Source: Myxococcales bacterium (lineage in GTDB: Bacteria > Myxococcota_A > Polyangia > Polyangiales > Polyangiaceae). From it: DNA of 64,000 bases. Position numbers and translations under genes: made by a program. Each line of letters starts with the position of its first letter. Within the stretch, counting starts at the first letter, position 1. Positions 9,282 through 18,555 of the stretch are shown piece after piece. The notes beneath the pieces were generated by a model, which ran no database searches, had not been told where the DNA came from, and saw only the letters and a list, made by a program, of their open reading frames with translations. The stretch covers positions 1 to 64,000 of the forward strand of contig JAHFDZ010000001.1 of NCBI GenBank assembly GCA_023248745.1, written 5' to 3'.

Positions 9282-10001
9282 TCACTTTTGGCGAAGCGTA
9301 ATGATGTTTTTCGCAGGTCCTACGCAGACGTTATCGCCGAGATCGCTCTCAATTTTGAGGCGATTGATGCCGCCAATCGTTAGGGTCACATTGCCTGTTT
9401 TGTCGACTTTGCGGTCGCCAATCACGCAAGCATCATCGGTCAATCCGAACTTGCAGGAGGCAGGTTGACATGAGTCGATGCCCTTAAAACTCAAGACGAC
9501 AGCCGTTCCGAGGCCGAACTCGACATTCTCGCTCTCAGTGCACGCTGCGGCCTGATACGTCATCTTCACGGCACACGTGCCGTTCGCCGTTGAAGTGACT
9601 TTGGCGGTTGTTGATGAAATGGTGGCCTTCCATCCCGCAGTGATGTCGAGCGTGTCGCAGAAGTAACTTTCTAGCTCGTAGTCGCCCACTGCTTCACAGA
9701 CTTTTGATGCGTCAGGCGCAATGAGCGCGTCTGGCTTCGCATCGGGAAAGTTGGGCGCGTCTGGCTTCGCGTCAGGCACGTTGGGCGCATCGAATGTTGC
9801 GTCTTGCAAAACCGGCGAGTCAGTCGCTGCATCCGAGGTGGTTGCATCAACGACCACATCTGCCGTGCTGGCGTCGCTCGCGGCATCACCATCGAGAGTA
9901 GCGCCACTTCCTGAGCAGGACGCCACCCAAGTGGCAACCAACGTGACAATCAATGCGGTTGACTTTTTCGCCATGCGCCGAAGCATACGCATCAGCGTCA
10001 T
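9282..10001 (-). CDS. secreted protein or lipoprotein with a DA/PDA-rich repeat linker
   Basis: ATWVASCSG lipobox-like; DAPNVPDAKPDAPNFPDAKPDALIAPDA repeats. Confidence 0.65.
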   Translation of the reverse strand: MTLMRMLRRMAKKSTALIVTLVATWVASCSGSGATLDGDAASDASTADVVVDATTSDAATDSPVLQDATFDAPNVPDAKPDAPNFPDAKPDALIAPDASKVCEAVGDYELESYFCDTLDITAGWKATISSTTAKVTSTANGTCAVKMTYQAAACTESENVEFGLGTAVVLSFKGIDSCQPASCKFGLTDDACVIGDRKVDKTGNVTLTIGGINRLKIESDLGDNVCVGPAKNIITLRQK

Positions 10002-11083
10002 GACGACAAGGAATTACTCGTGTTTGAACGTTCCGTACGTCGATCGAACGCGTGCAACAAAACCGCAACAAGCACATACACGTAGTAGAGCAATCGATAG
10101 CTCAGACAAACGCCAAGGGCAGTCGCGGCGGTGATGCCTGCTTTGTCCAAAAAGTAGACGTACGCGGCATCGGTCGTTCCCCACCCCTGCGGGAGACCTG
10201 GAAGAGCGCTCACCATCATGCTGATCGCGCTCCCGCCGTACACCCAACCTTCCACGGTAGGGCGCGCGCCTAAGGCAAAGACGATTCCACGGACGATGAG
10301 CAGCTGCGACGCGCTGACCAAAAAGCTCAGAGCGAACGCGTACACGACACGCGACGAGGCGCCGTCGGTGCGAAGGTAGTCAACAACGGTTCTCAATCGT
10401 TCCAGCCTGCCGAGCGGCTCACCACCCCACTTGCGCGAAATTGCCACAAGGGCTGCGAGCGCAAGGGGAATGCCGGTTGCAAGTGCGACAAGCACCGTGA
10501 GCGTCGGAGACCAAGGCGTTCGCATCGCGAGTGCGAGCAAAAGCGCAAGCACCGAGAGAGTCGTAAGCCCAATGGCGCGATCGATCACAATTGTCGCGGC
10601 CGCGATACCGGTCGGAACGCCCTGCCCTTTGACATAAACGATACGCAGCGCGTCGCCACCCACACCGCCAGGTAAGAGGACGCCTCCCATTTGAGCGAGC
10701 GTCGACACACGCCATAGAGCGTACGTCGACAATTTTGCGTGCGTCACCCCAAGGAGGGCGCGCCATCGCAATGCGTAGAGCGTTGTTGCGGCGAGATAAG
10801 CGAACACCAACGCGAAAAGCGAAGTCAAACTCGCGCGACGCACCACTTGAAGCAGGCCTGGATTGCACGTGAGCTTGTTGCAAGCATCCGCTGAAATTGT
10901 AACTTCACCCGATCGCACGTAGAGCACGCAGCCATTGTCGATGCGAGAGATCGATATGAGCGTCGAATCGCGAGCGGCCGGGTCATAGCAACGATCACGA
11001 AAAGGCACGGCGTACGCCACCATCGCGAGCGCGAGCGCTGCCAAAAGGCCGAAGAAGACCCTTTGTAACTTCACTTTGCGCAC
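9998..11083 (-). CDS. flippase-like integral membrane protein (lysylphosphatidylglycerol synthase TM / UPF0104 type)
   Basis: LLPGGVGGDALRIVYVKGQG and SALPGLPQGWGTTDAAYVY motifs, multi-TM; 4-nt overlap with the downstream gene. Confidence 0.75.
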   Translation of the reverse strand: MRKVKLQRVFFGLLAALALAMVAYAVPFRDRCYDPAARDSTLISISRIDNGCVLYVRSGEVTISADACNKLTCNPGLLQVVRRASLTSLFALVFAYLAATTLYALRWRALLGVTHAKLSTYALWRVSTLAQMGGVLLPGGVGGDALRIVYVKGQGVPTGIAAATIVIDRAIGLTTLSVLALLLALAMRTPWSPTLTVLVALATGIPLALAALVAISRKWGGEPLGRLERLRTVVDYLRTDGASSRVVYAFALSFLVSASQLLIVRGIVFALGARPTVEGWVYGGSAISMMVSALPGLPQGWGTTDAAYVYFLDKAGITAATALGVCLSYRLLYYVYVLVAVLLHAFDRRTERSNTSNSLSS

Positions 11084-11089
11084 GCGAAT

Positions 11090-11662
11090 TTGCTCCTAAA
11101 GGCGACGTTTAGACGCGACGTGGTAATCTCAGTCGCGATGCTTCGACGGTGCAATCGGTCTTCGCAACGCGGTCTTTCCTCCGTCGAGATTGCCATCGCC
11201 ATCAGCTTACTCGGTACTTTGGCAGCGATCGCAATTCCTACCATTGCGCGACAAGCGTATGCGTCGCACCTGATTGAAGCGACCTCGGGGCTCGAGCGCA
11301 TGTCAACCGCGGCGATTGCGCAAGCTCAGGGCAAACCCGCAACCGACGCATTTCCGGGGCCCGCCCCTCTCACGCCGACCGAACCACCCCGCGGCATTCG
11401 CGAAGTCGACGTTCCCGGCACTTGGGAGCACCCAACTTGGACGAAGCTCAATTTTAAGGCGGTACCGCTCGGTATTCCCCACGCGTTTTCCTTCGCGTTC
11501 GATCCGACCTCGACGCCCGGCAAGAGCAGCTTCGTGGCGCGAGCACACGGTGATCTCGATGGTGATGGGCAGCGCAGCACGTTTGAGATGCGGGGAACTG
11601 CAGATGACACGCGCGGCCCAATCCTTGATCGTGAACTCTTTGTGCAGTCCGAGCTCGAATGA
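11090..11662 (+). CDS. divergent prepilin-like protein (true start probably 11138, MLRRCN)
   Basis: RG-LSSVEIAIAISLLGTLAAIAIPTIARQ with Glu at +5; C-terminal GDLDGDGQRSTF. Confidence 0.7.
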   Translation: MLLKATFRRDVVISVAMLRRCNRSSQRGLSSVEIAIAISLLGTLAAIAIPTIARQAYASHLIEATSGLERMSTAAIAQAQGKPATDAFPGPAPLTPTEPPRGIREVDVPGTWEHPTWTKLNFKAVPLGIPHAFSFAFDPTSTPGKSSFVARAHGDLDGDGQRSTFEMRGTADDTRGPILDRELFVQSELE

Positions 11663-12582
11663 AGCGCTTCGTGTTTGCTTCGATGGCGGTTTGCCTCGCC
11701 GCCGTGGGTGTTCACCTCCCCCGCGAGCGGATGAATCGCGCAACGTACAAGCTCAAGGAAACTGACGATATCTATCCGTTCCCAGAGCCGAAGCAGCTCA
11801 AAACACTCTCGCTTGGTTACAAATCAGCACTCGCCGATTTGCTGTGGGCAAAGCTGAAGGTCGAATACGGAGTCCACTGGTCCGAGAAGCGAGAGTTCGT
11901 CAACATCCCGAACTATTTTGACGCCATCCTCGAACTCGAACCGGGTTATCCGCCGGTATTCGAATACGCAGATACGTTCCTCGTGTACCGCCCGCTTCGA
12001 GGCACAGAGCAGGACGCTCGTCTCGCTCGCGCGTACCTTGAACGCGGGACGCGTGAACGTCCTTACGACCCCAATGTCTGGCTCGGTCTCGGAAAGTACC
12101 TGGCCTTCTTGTCACGAACGTTCTTGACCTCCCAACCCGAAATCGACGCGTGGCGTGCAGACGGAGCACGAGCGATGATGCGGGGCGTGGAGCTAGGCGG
12201 CGACGTCTCGTCAACACTCTCTGCGGCTTCGATCCTTACGCGCGGCGGCGAAACAAAGGCGGCAATCGCTTCGCTACGACGAGCACTCGCCATTTCGGAG
12301 GAGCCTTCGCAACGCGAAGCAATCGAGGCCAAACTCGACGAGCTCGGCGCCCGACGAGAGCGCGAAGACGCCGATCGTGCGATCAAACTCATCGAGCCGC
12401 TTTGGCGGACCAAGGCACGCGGCCTCTCGTACACCGCGGTCTTATTGATGTGGCCTGCCCCAGATCCCGGCCTCTGCGCGGGCGTTGGAGGCTCAGCTCG
12501 GACCGCACAACAGTCGCGCGAGTGTGCCCGTGGGTGGGATGCCCTGCTTCCAAAAGACGAATTAGATAGTACCAAACCCTGA
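11659..12582 (+). CDS. TPR-like protein with N-terminal signal/TM segment
   Basis: 4-nt overlap with the pilin-like ORF; helical repeat region. Confidence 0.6.
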   Translation: MKRFVFASMAVCLAAVGVHLPRERMNRATYKLKETDDIYPFPEPKQLKTLSLGYKSALADLLWAKLKVEYGVHWSEKREFVNIPNYFDAILELEPGYPPVFEYADTFLVYRPLRGTEQDARLARAYLERGTRERPYDPNVWLGLGKYLAFLSRTFLTSQPEIDAWRADGARAMMRGVELGGDVSSTLSAASILTRGGETKAAIASLRRALAISEEPSQREAIEAKLDELGARREREDADRAIKLIEPLWRTKARGLSYTAVLLMWPAPDPGLCAGVGGSARTAQQSRECARGWDALLPKDELDSTKP

Positions 12583-12615
12583 CAATTACGGCGTTGGAGG
12601 TATCCTCTCGTTGGA

Positions 12616-14235
12616 ATGCGATGGGGAGCTCGCAAGGGGATGCACGCGCATGGGAACGCTCTCAATCGAGGTGCTCCTGAGCGGACGCACGGGTCAAGGA
12701 AGCTAATCTTAACGGTGGGTCTCGGCGTTCTTGCCTGCAATCCACCCGCCCCACCGGGAAAAGTGGACGACGCAGCGGTCGTCGAAGAGAGCCGACTTGC
12801 TTTCAAGGCTGGGGCGCATCTTGACGCCGTTGTCGGGAGACCCACTCACGTGGAACTTGTTGCATCGGACAAGGCGCACATCGTCGCCCTTTGGCTTGAA
12901 GGAAAGTATCTTGACGCTTCGCTTGAGTCCGACACCGTGGCTCTCAAAGGTGGCACGGGTGACATCGTGCTTCGTCCGCCTTCAGAACAAGCCGAGTTCG
13001 ATCTCGCCGCGCGCTCGGATGACGGACGGATCGTTCGCATGAAGGTCAACGCTTCACCATCAGGAACGGCAACACTCAACGTTAGCGCAAACTACCTCGG
13101 CGTTCGCGCGAAGCCAGAAATCGCCGTCCTCGTGTACCCAAACATCACGTGCGCGGAGGTTACAGCCAAATCCCAGACGCAATATGCGACGCACGCGGCC
13201 TCGACGTCAGTAACACTCACCGACATCCCAGCGGGGCGACCGCTTGCCATCGTCAGTCGAATCCTTGGCTACGCCGAGGGTTGCATCAATCGGCGATCAC
13301 TTTTGCCCGATACCGCAGCGGACGTCTCTGTCACGGTCCGGGACACGGCGCTGAATCTCGCGACCCAGCTCGATGCCACCCTCGCAATCGATTTTACAAC
13401 GGACAGCGCCAAAGCGTGGTCAGACGCGCAACTCGTGGCGATTGGAGAAATGACCGACACATTTCACCCCGAAGCCGCCATGTCGTCAACTTGGTTGCTC
13501 GCTTTGATGGACGCGAACAGCGCAGCGCATCAGGGTGAGTTCAGAAGCCGCCGCATGACGGGCAAGTGGGACGCTGTCACGAGTAGTTGGCTCGTCAAAC
13601 GCGGGGCGAATATTCGCAACTCTCTGAAGTCCACGCTGCTCGCTGCGCGCGCCGGCGTCAGCGGCCCATTTTTTATGCGCATCGATGATGCACATGACTC
13701 AACCGCACAGGTTACGATTTCGAGCCTCGGACTCATCCCGGCCATCGTGCTGGACCCGACGAAGGTCGTCCTTCTTGATACGCCAACGCGCTTTGCATGG
13801 ACCGCAGATCCATCGGACACCCTCACGCTTAAGGGCGAGATCGTACTTGCGATGCATACGCTCTTGGCTTGGGCCGGCGACGAGCGTGCGCGGATAGATG
13901 GCGAGACCAACGTCGCAACAGCAGTGGCTACGACAGATGTCGATTGCACCGGTCTCTCCGCTGCGCTTGCCGCCGCCGATGCAACAGGACTGTGCGACGC
14001 GAAGTGCCTGAGCACGATGTGCAAGACCGCGATCACGAGCGCTTGGAAACAGGCGTCCGTCACCGCGCAATCGCAGATGATGCACTTGTCGGTCTCGGCA
14101 GTCGCAAGCGCAGTGGTCGGTGAGAATGCCCAGCCAACCGCCTTTAACGGAACGTGGGTCGGCGTCGTGAGCGCGCCTGACGGTGCGTACCCGCAGTTTA
14201 CGATCGGCGGAAGCGCAAAAGGCAAATCGCCCTAG
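12616..14235 (+). CDS. putative lipoprotein of unknown function
   Basis: ILTVGLGVLACNPPAPP lipobox; 539-aa ORF. Confidence 0.55.
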   Translation: MRWGARKGMHAHGNALNRGAPERTHGSRKLILTVGLGVLACNPPAPPGKVDDAAVVEESRLAFKAGAHLDAVVGRPTHVELVASDKAHIVALWLEGKYLDASLESDTVALKGGTGDIVLRPPSEQAEFDLAARSDDGRIVRMKVNASPSGTATLNVSANYLGVRAKPEIAVLVYPNITCAEVTAKSQTQYATHAASTSVTLTDIPAGRPLAIVSRILGYAEGCINRRSLLPDTAADVSVTVRDTALNLATQLDATLAIDFTTDSAKAWSDAQLVAIGEMTDTFHPEAAMSSTWLLALMDANSAAHQGEFRSRRMTGKWDAVTSSWLVKRGANIRNSLKSTLLAARAGVSGPFFMRIDDAHDSTAQVTISSLGLIPAIVLDPTKVVLLDTPTRFAWTADPSDTLTLKGEIVLAMHTLLAWAGDERARIDGETNVATAVATTDVDCTGLSAALAAADATGLCDAKCLSTMCKTAITSAWKQASVTAQSQMMHLSVSAVASAVVGENAQPTAFNGTWVGVVSAPDGAYPQFTIGGSAKGKSP

Positions 14236-14284
14236 TGCCTCGACCCCATGAAGGAATCATTCGTCGAAAGCCTTTCACTTTTGT

Positions 14285-15355
14285 GTGGAGTGGCGAACAT
14301 CTCGTACCATGGCGCGTATGAGCGCAGGCGCGGTGATCGTCGGAGGCTTTTCGGGATATGAGCTACCTCGCTCGTTCGAGCAGGCTCTGCTGCGAAAAGA
14401 GTGCGCGGGTGCGATCCTTTTCAAGCGCAACATCTCCCATGAGATCGATCAGATTGCCGCGCTCAATACATCGATTGCACGCGCACTTTCTTCGGCGCTC
14501 GTCGCAGTCGATCAAGAAGGTGGGCGCGTCGCACGCTTAGGCACGCCTTTCTTGAAGTTGCCAGCAGCGCGCGTAGTTGCAGAACGCGGGGGCGTCTCGC
14601 TTGTAGTCCGCGCGGCACAAGCGCAGGCGAAAGAACTTCGCGCGCTTGGGTTCACGCTCAACTTCGCGCCGGTACTCGACATTCACTCCGAACCATCCAA
14701 CCCGATCATCGGTGACCGAGCGTTTTCGAGCAACCCAACGGAAGCGGCGCGCCTCGGCGTTGCGTTCGGGATCGCGCTACAGGCCGCAGGCATCTTGGCG
14801 TGCGGGAAGCACTTTCCTGGCCACGGCGACACGACAGTCGACTCACACCTTGCGTTGCCGATCGTCAACATTCCTACCGAAACGCTTCAGGCCCGCGAGC
14901 TCGTCCCTTTCCGCGCAGCAAGCGAGCTGGCGTCGCTCATGACAGCGCACGTTGTCTATTCTGCGCTCGACGAAGAGCTGCCGGCGACGCTCTCGAAGAA
15001 GATTGCGACGGACCTGCTTCGCAACGACATCGGCTACAAAGGCGCTCTCTTTTCCGACGACCTCGAAATGAAAGCCATCGGTCTCGACATCGAATCTTCG
15101 TCGGTGATGTCGATCGCGGCGGGCTGCGATTTGCTTCTTATCTGTTCAAGTGAAGACCTTCGGCATCGCGCATTCGAGGCACTCACCCACGAAGCAGAAA
15201 GGAGTCCCACATTCCGTGCTCGATTGGCCGATGCCGCTCGTCAAAGTGAGACTCTGTCAGGTCGCGTTCCCCCTTCGGCCGCGCTCGCAGGCGAGGCGTT
15301 GCGGCGCGCGTTTGGAAGTAAAGAAGCACGGGAACTCGAGCAGGCTCTCTCGTGA
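14285..15355 (+). CDS. nagZ: beta-N-acetylhexosaminidase, GH3 (NagZ)
   Basis: CGKHFPGHGDTTVDSHLALP, DQEGGRVARL, FSDDLEMKAI. Confidence 0.9.
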   Translation: MEWRTSRTMARMSAGAVIVGGFSGYELPRSFEQALLRKECAGAILFKRNISHEIDQIAALNTSIARALSSALVAVDQEGGRVARLGTPFLKLPAARVVAERGGVSLVVRAAQAQAKELRALGFTLNFAPVLDIHSEPSNPIIGDRAFSSNPTEAARLGVAFGIALQAAGILACGKHFPGHGDTTVDSHLALPIVNIPTETLQARELVPFRAASELASLMTAHVVYSALDEELPATLSKKIATDLLRNDIGYKGALFSDDLEMKAIGLDIESSSVMSIAAGCDLLLICSSEDLRHRAFEALTHEAERSPTFRARLADAARQSETLSGRVPPSAALAGEALRRAFGSKEARELEQALS

Positions 15356-16566
15356 TCACTGGATTTCGTTCACCACGCGTCGTTACGTTCGATCCTCAAA
15401 TTTCGGACGCAAGCAATCCTCTTGGTGCAGTACGCGACGGATGCATCGCGTTTGAAAATGGCCGCGTCTCGTTTATAGGCAATGAGGTTGACTACCCAGA
15501 GAGTCGGTCGTTCCCTTTGGTGCCGCTGATCACGCCAGGTCTCATAGACGCGCACACACACGCGTGCTGGGTGGGATCGCGGCACGACGAATATGCCATT
15601 CGCATGGCAGGTGGCGACTATCGCGACATTGCGTCGCGGGGCGGTGGCATCGTCGCCTCATCGCGAGCAATCGCCACTGCAACTGAGCACGAAATCGAGT
15701 CCACGCTCCTCGCGCGCCTCAAGCGCATGTCTTCGCTGGGCGTCACCACGTGCGAAGTCAAAAGCGGCTACGGGCTACTTCCCGAACTCGAGCTCAAACA
15801 ATTGCGTGCGATCGCGAACGTTGCGGCAAGACGTGACGCCCCTTCGGTCGTGTCCACATTCTTGGCGCTGCATTCCGTCCCCGCAGAGTACAAATCGAAC
15901 CGCGCCGAGTACATTTCGACTGTTCGTGATGTCACGCTTCCTTCGGCGGTCGGGCTCGCTCAATTTGTTGATGCATACGTCGACGCCAGCGCGTTCACGG
16001 TTGATGAGGCTCGCATGATCGCGACCCTTGCGCGTTCGATGGGCCTTGGTGTTCGTCTTCACGTCGGGCAATTCGCCGACGTCGGTGGCGCAGAACTCGC
16101 TGCAGATTTGGGCGCGCTCTCAGCCGATCATCTCGAACATGTTTCGGCGCGTGGCATCGATGCACTTGCGGCATCGGGCACCGCTGCGTGCTTACTGCCG
16201 GTGGCGAGTTTCACGCTCGGCCAAAGCCCTCCGCCTGTGGCAACACTCCGTGAAGCCGGCATCGCGATGGTTGTAGCGAGCGACGCCAACCCTGGCACGG
16301 CCCCGACCGAAAGCCTTCCTCTTGCGCTGGCGCTTGCAGTTCGTCTGTATGGTCTCACACCCGAAGAAGCACTCATCGGTTCGACTCGAAACGCGGCGAG
16401 AAGCCTCGGGTTAAACGATCGAGGGATGTTACAAATTGGCGCAAGGGCCGACGTTGTCGCATGGGACCTCGTGCACGAGCATGCGCTCATCCAGCCCTGG
16501 GGAACGTCAAAGGCGCTTACCGTCGTCGTCGAAGGCGTAGCGATTGCCGGGACATCGCTGTCATAG
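15352..16566 (+). CDS. hutI: imidazolonepropionase
   Basis: PGLIDAHTHACWVGSRHDEYAIRMAGGDY; VASDANPGTAP; GTG start overlapping nagZ. Confidence 0.92.
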   Translation: MITGFRSPRVVTFDPQISDASNPLGAVRDGCIAFENGRVSFIGNEVDYPESRSFPLVPLITPGLIDAHTHACWVGSRHDEYAIRMAGGDYRDIASRGGGIVASSRAIATATEHEIESTLLARLKRMSSLGVTTCEVKSGYGLLPELELKQLRAIANVAARRDAPSVVSTFLALHSVPAEYKSNRAEYISTVRDVTLPSAVGLAQFVDAYVDASAFTVDEARMIATLARSMGLGVRLHVGQFADVGGAELAADLGALSADHLEHVSARGIDALAASGTAACLLPVASFTLGQSPPPVATLREAGIAMVVASDANPGTAPTESLPLALALAVRLYGLTPEEALIGSTRNAARSLGLNDRGMLQIGARADVVAWDLVHEHALIQPWGTSKALTVVVEGVAIAGTSLS

Positions 16567-16639
16567 CGACCGCTTCGGCGAGGCAACAGACAAGCAGACC
16601 TGAAGGAGATAGCGGGTCTCGTCGAGATGTTGAGCAGCG

Positions 16640-17500
16640 CTAAGCGTTAGCGCTTATCCCGAGCCCCTTGGGCGCCACTGCCGATTGCCCAGGCCGCACT
16701 GCCGCAAGCCCTACAAGCGTCGCGACGTAAGGCAACGTTTGGACAACGAACCCAAAGACGCCCAACTTTTCCTGCGCAGCAATTTGTAACCAATCAAGTA
16801 ACGAAAATACCAACGCAAGCACGAATACCCTGCCCGGGCGCCACCCCGAAACGACCACCAACGCCAACGCGACAAATCCTCGCCCCGAAGTCATCCCTGA
16901 TTGAAACTGGCGCAAGTCGAACGCCAACGCCACACCACCGATACCGGCAATGGCACCGCCAACAGAAACGGCCATCACACGGGTCCAAAATACGTCGACA
17001 CCACATGCGCGAGCCGCGTTCGGCGATTCGCCGCACGCACGGACACGAAGTCCAAATACGGTGCTTCGGAAGACAATAATCGTAACAATGGTAGATCCAA
17101 TTGCGAGGATCACGGTCGGATCGATAGGCCAACCGAAGCCCGACACGTTGGGCGAGTTTGAGCTCGACCCGTAGAGCGCGCGGAGCCCAACACGCGTGAT
17201 TCCTACGGCGAACAGATTGAGCCCCAAGCCACTCAATAAAGCGTGCACGCCCGCACGCTCCACCAGGAGGCCGTGAACAAATCCGATCATCGCTCCTGCA
17301 ACAATCCCTGCGATGAGACCGAGCCACGCGCTTGACGTCGCGGCGTGCACCGCAATCGACACGAATGCTGAAACGATGAGCATGCCCTCAAGCGCTATGT
17401 TCACCACACCGCTACGTTCGCTCCACACGCCGCCAAGCGCTGCACATCCGTAAGGCGCGGCAATCGCAATCACGTGCGTCGCAGTCACAATCGCGCTCAT
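16640..17500 (-). CDS. ABC transporter permease (BMP/nucleoside family, YufQ-like)
   Basis: GGVWSERSGVVNIALEGMLIVSAF; start trimmed to MSAIV, ATGA overlap with the upstream permease. Confidence 0.87.
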   Translation of the reverse strand: MSAIVTATHVIAIAAPYGCAALGGVWSERSGVVNIALEGMLIVSAFVSIAVHAATSSAWLGLIAGIVAGAMIGFVHGLLVERAGVHALLSGLGLNLFAVGITRVGLRALYGSSSNSPNVSGFGWPIDPTVILAIGSTIVTIIVFRSTVFGLRVRACGESPNAARACGVDVFWTRVMAVSVGGAIAGIGGVALAFDLRQFQSGMTSGRGFVALALVVVSGWRPGRVFVLALVFSLLDWLQIAAQEKLGVFGFVVQTLPYVATLVGLAAVRPGQSAVAPKGLGISANA

Positions 17501-18555
17501 GCCGTCGCCACCGATCCCAACGTCCGCTTCAGCGTTCCGCTCGCCCATGCGACGACAATGATGATGATCGCTTTGAGAACATCCATCACCTCCATCGGAA
17601 GAACGCCATTGAGCGATAGACCTCCTTGCTCAAGCGTCGCGAGGACGAGGGCCGAGATCACGATGCCCTCTGGACGTCCGTCCCCAAGAATCGCAACGGC
17701 GATACCGGCAAAACCTACGCCCGCGCCAAGGCCTAACTCGTAGTAGCCCTTGAACCCAAACACCGCCCCAAGCGGAACAAGCGCAGCGATCGCACCCGAA
17801 ACGAGCATGGCTTGAACGATCCTTCGCTTGATCGGAACGCGCGCGGCTTCGCATGCGCGAGGTCCATTCGCGATAAGCGCCAGCTCACGACCCATTACGG
17901 TCCGACGTAAAACCACGCCAGCTAAAAGCACGACGGCCAGTCCCACGAAGAGCGCGATGCTCACCGCGCTCCCACGAAATTTCGAGAGGCGGATCGCATC
18001 CAGTCTCGCGAGGTGCAGCGGTACATCGGCAGTGCGAACCGTACCGCGAAGCGCGAGACCTGACGCCAGCGCGAACCCAATGATCGCGTCTGCAATGCGG
18101 TTCAAAACGATCGTGGACACGACTTCATGCGCTCCAAAGCGCACCTTCAACAAAGCCGGAATCAAGGCCCAGAGGCAACCGATCGTCAAGGACGTTGCCA
18201 AAATGACGATCCAATGTGCGATCACGAATAGAAAATGCGCACTGTGCGATCCATTTTGAACGGCCCGTGAAAACAACGTCGCCATTGCCGCGGAGCCCAG
18301 ACCCGCAAGTGCCGCTTGCCCTTCTACGCCCACGTTAAAGAGGCCTGCACGCAGCGCAAACGTGACCGCTGCACCGGCAAGCATCAGCGGTGTAGCTTTG
18401 TAGAGCACTTGCCCAGCGCCGTACCAGGTACCCCAGGTGCCGCGGTACAGAATGACGAGCAACTGCAAAGGCGACTCGCCGTATGCCAGCGCCGCCAAAT
18501 TGAACGCGAGCCAGGCGGCACACAATCCGATGAGGCCGGCCGTGAGCGCCTTCAT
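17497..18555 (-). CDS. ABC transporter permease (YufP-like)
   Basis: LRAGLFNVGVEGQAALAGLGSA; paired with the YufQ-like gene. Confidence 0.87.
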   Translation of the reverse strand: MKALTAGLIGLCAAWLAFNLAALAYGESPLQLLVILYRGTWGTWYGAGQVLYKATPLMLAGAAVTFALRAGLFNVGVEGQAALAGLGSAAMATLFSRAVQNGSHSAHFLFVIAHWIVILATSLTIGCLWALIPALLKVRFGAHEVVSTIVLNRIADAIIGFALASGLALRGTVRTADVPLHLARLDAIRLSKFRGSAVSIALFVGLAVVLLAGVVLRRTVMGRELALIANGPRACEAARVPIKRRIVQAMLVSGAIAALVPLGAVFGFKGYYELGLGAGVGFAGIAVAILGDGRPEGIVISALVLATLEQGGLSLNGVLPMEVMDVLKAIIIIVVAWASGTLKRTLGSVATA

